5,808 nt of DNA from Dehalococcoidia bacterium (lineage in GTDB: Bacteria > Chloroflexota > Dehalococcoidia > Dehalococcoidales > UBA5760), in assembly GCA_030639215.1 (NCBI GenBank), contig DAOWDD010000034.1:1-5808 (forward strand), read 5' to 3'. The notes beneath the pieces are model-generated. The model saw nothing but the letters and a program-made list of their open reading frames with translations, made no database searches and was not told the DNA's origin. Positions 4,535-5,808 of the stretch are shown here, piece after piece. Position 1 is the stretch's first letter. Every line of letters begins with the position of its first letter. The position numbers and the translations under genes are program-made.

Positions 4535-5341
4535 ATGGATGACTGGGAAAGGAATCAGGTGCAGGATATCCTTGACCATCACAACAGTAAGTACGGCGTG
4601 CAGATTAAGGGTAGGGCCGCTATCATCTACCCGCAGTTGGAGAACCAGCTTGGCTGGGACTGGGTCTGCTATGACCCCAAGGCGGGTGATGAGATTGCCC
4701 TGGTGGTAAAAAGGCTCACCGAAGAAAGCCCGGAGGAGATGGGAGATATCATTAGGGTAGTCTTGGGGGAGCTGGAGGATAGCCTGGCCGGTAAGCTGAC
4801 GGGCACCTTTAGCCTGGACGTAGAGATTCCAGGTGACTACTGCTTTCCCAGAAAGAATGACAGAATACAGTGGAATAAGATACACGAATTCCGAAACCTG
4901 CTGGCTTCTGTTATCTATGATAAGGCGCCGACGTTGCGGCTGGAGGAGCAGCGAGACCTGACAACTCAGATAACCAATAAATTATCATTTGCCTTACCTG
5001 AGAGCTTCCGTTGCCGGCTGAAGAAGGCCGGTTATGAGGGTAGTGTGCTTACCATTAGCCCTGAACAAATAGGCTATCTGGCTCCCGGGTATGGTGCCAC
5101 TGAAATAGAGGAGTTCGAGCAACTGGTTTCACAGGCTAACGGGCAGCTAAGAATGGCCGGGGCAAGGCAGAAGTGGCTGGTGCTTATTGAAGAAGGTGAT
5201 AGGCCGGTAGACTCCGCGGCAGTAGCGGAAGGACTGGCCCGGATTAGTCCGGAAAACCGCTCTGAAATTACCCGGTTCTACTGTCTTGGCGGTGGTGAGG
5301 TAGTGGAGATTATGTTACCCTCTCCTCGGGATAAATCGTAG
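4535..5341 (+). CDS. Hypothetical 268-residue protein, orphan
   Basis: I do not recognise the family. The protein is acidic and soluble, with no signal peptide or membrane segment. The start ATG 4535 is supported by GGGGGAGGG five bases upstream. A predicted helix at the N-terminus leads to a segment with E36, D42 and D47 followed by a hydrophobic strand and Lys (EIALVVKRLTEE, 53-64). This loosely recalls the PD-(D/E)XK nuclease core, but the expected acidic residue two before Lys59 is Val57, so an active nuclease is not supported. The C-terminal part (about 212-262) alternates strands and a helix (WLVLIEEGD ... FYCLGGGEVVEIM) and resembles a small alpha/beta module. It is divergent from the 68-residue gene across the tandem repeats and ends 82 bp before the tRNA-Glu 3' end on the other strand. 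No terminator is evident after it. Confidence 0.85.
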   Translation: MDDWERNQVQDILDHHNSKYGVQIKGRAAIIYPQLENQLGWDWVCYDPKAGDEIALVVKRLTEESPEEMGDIIRVVLGELEDSLAGKLTGTFSLDVEIPGDYCFPRKNDRIQWNKIHEFRNLLASVIYDKAPTLRLEEQRDLTTQITNKLSFALPESFRCRLKKAGYEGSVLTISPEQIGYLAPGYGATEIEEFEQLVSQANGQLRMAGARQKWLVLIEEGDRPVDSAAVAEGLARISPENRSEITRFYCLGGGEVVEIMLPSPRDKS

Positions 5342-5422
5342 TACCCCGCTAAATCTCAATCGGTGTGTCCCGCTATGGCATTCTGCGCACAAAACAGGTT
5401 TTCGCCACAGAAAAATCTACGT

Positions 5423-5498
5423 TGGTGCCCCCACGGGAAATCGACTCCCTGTTACCGGCTTGAAAGGCCGGTGTCCTCGGCCTCTAGACGATGGGGGC
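5423..5498 (-). tRNA. tRNA-Glu (anticodon UUC), CCA encoded
   Basis: The minus strand folds into a full cloverleaf. The acceptor stem GCCCCCA/TGGGGGC has seven perfect pairs, with discriminator A and genomic CCA (5425-5423). The D-arm GTCT...GGAC and the anticodon stem CCGGC/GCCGG with loop CTTTCAA give anticodon TTC, and the variable loop is TAAC. The T-arm is odd: stem AGGGA/TCCCG has an A-G mismatch at 49-65 and A-U instead of the near-universal G53-C61, and the loop starts with G instead of T54. It decodes GAA/GAG. The rest of the molecule is intact and a promoter is present, so it is probably functional. Confidence 0.93.
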
Positions 5499-5509
5499 GC
5501 ACCGTTCAA

Positions 5510-5539
5510 AGTATAGCAGAGGCGGTAGCCGGCGGGCAA
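5510..5539 (-). promoter_or_regulatory. Promoter of tRNA-Glu
   Basis: On the minus strand, TTGCCC (5539-5534) and TATACT (5515-5510) are separated by 18 bp and match the sigma-70 consensus at four and five bases. Transcription would start near 5503, about five bases before the mature tRNA 5' end. Confidence 0.6.
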
Positions 5540-5583
5540 TGCCGGGCGGTCTCTATTAGACCCGGGACGACCCGTTTCGGAAT

Positions 5584-5599
5584 ACCCTTTTGTTAGGGT
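5584..5599 (-). terminator. Weak hairpin after the receiver-domain gene
   Basis: ACCCT and AGGGT form a 5-bp stem with a 6-base loop about 18 bases after the stop at 5618. Further on are two more small GC hairpins (5563-5574 and around 5549-5565). None has a U-tract, so termination is only a possibility. Together with the tRNA promoter these fill the gap between the tRNA and the receiver-domain gene. Confidence 0.25.
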
Positions 5600-5617
5600 T
5601 TCTGAATGCACCCCGTT

Positions 5618-5808
5618 TCACCCGGCACTAACGATTACCCGCTTGACCTCTTTCTTCAGCCCGGCAATATCAAAGGGCTTGGTAACATAGGGGGCCTTGG
5701 TCCTCTTAAGGAACTTCCTGGTATCGGCACTAATCACATCTCCGGTGATAAAGATTACCCTCTCTTGCAGAGATGGGGCTGTCTTTCCAATCTGCTCATA
5801 TATCTCAA
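5618..5808 (-). CDS. C-terminal end of a response-regulator receiver domain, probably a hybrid histidine kinase (partial at the right edge)
   Basis: The minus strand is open from the right edge to TGA 5618-5620 and gives 62 residues. The strand RVIFITGD, with the conserved Thr of receiver domains, is followed by VISADTRKFLKRT, then the KPF motif in YVTKPFDIAGLKKEV, which carries the conserved Lys and cis-Pro. The final helix completes a CheY-like fold and the protein stops there. GDV-S-DT-FL-RT before the KPF motif is a form I associate with receiver domains at the C-terminus of hybrid sensor kinases. The phosphoacceptor Asp and any kinase core lie outside the window, so a stand-alone receiver is possible. 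It lies upstream of tRNA-Glu on the same strand but the tRNA has its own promoter. Confidence 0.85.
   Translation of the reverse strand, partial: EIYEQIGKTAPSLQERVIFITGDVISADTRKFLKRTKAPYVTKPFDIAGLKKEVKRVIVSAG

Noticed and set aside
4448..4885. 145-residue open frame on the minus strand
   Set aside because: It overlaps the well-supported 268-residue gene almost entirely and has no convincing ribosome-binding site or recognisable motif.
5363..5611. Open frames of 77 and 64 residues on both strands
   Set aside because: Both run through the tRNA-Glu gene and its promoter and have no coding support.

Overview
The window is a compact, moderately GC-rich bacterial segment in which adjacent transcription units are often on opposite strands. 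The likeliest source is a strictly anaerobic sediment or groundwater bacterium of the Dehalococcoidia/Chloroflexota type. The reasons are a polyferredoxin-like gene under a Crp/Fnr regulator, a corrinoid riboswitch operon that holds no corrinoid biosynthesis gene, and a receiver-domain signalling protein. This assignment is inference from protein character; no rRNA or taxonomic marker is present.

Left part (1-2070, minus strand). A promoter at about 2042-2070 drives a leader with a well-conserved cobalamin riboswitch (1831-2003) and then a 12-bp intrinsic terminator (1757-1794). Behind it lie a medium-chain zinc alcohol dehydrogenase (650-1684) and, 14 bp further on, a TrpD/glycosyltransferase-family-3 phosphoribosyltransferase homologue that runs off the left edge (1-635). 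The layout implies that both genes are silenced by transcription termination when corrinoid is plentiful.

Middle part (2107-4022, plus strand). A Crp/Fnr-family regulator without cysteines (best start GTG 2194) is followed by a 76-residue zinc-ribbon protein and a 241-residue ferredoxin-domain protein, which form a second short operon. The 158-bp gap between the regulator and this operon holds an inverted repeat with exact CRP geometry (TATGA-N6-TCATA, 2937-2952). Its centre lies 41.5 bp before the start site predicted from an extended -10 box at 2971-2979. This is the classical layout of a class II CRP/FNR-activated promoter and suggests that the regulator switches on the ferredoxin operon.

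Right part (4056-5400). Two unrecognised genes are divergent: a 68-residue protein on the minus strand and a 268-residue protein on the plus strand. Between them are three head-to-tail 39-bp repeats, two identical and the third with two changes. This is the most unexplained piece of the window.

Right end (5423-5808, minus strand). There is a tRNA-Glu(UUC) with encoded CCA, a recognisable promoter and an unusual T-arm, then the C-terminal 62 residues of a response-regulator receiver domain entering from the right edge. The leads most worth following are the Crp/Fnr operator geometry, the riboswitch-controlled dehydrogenase/TrpD-like pair, and the repeat-separated orphan gene pair.
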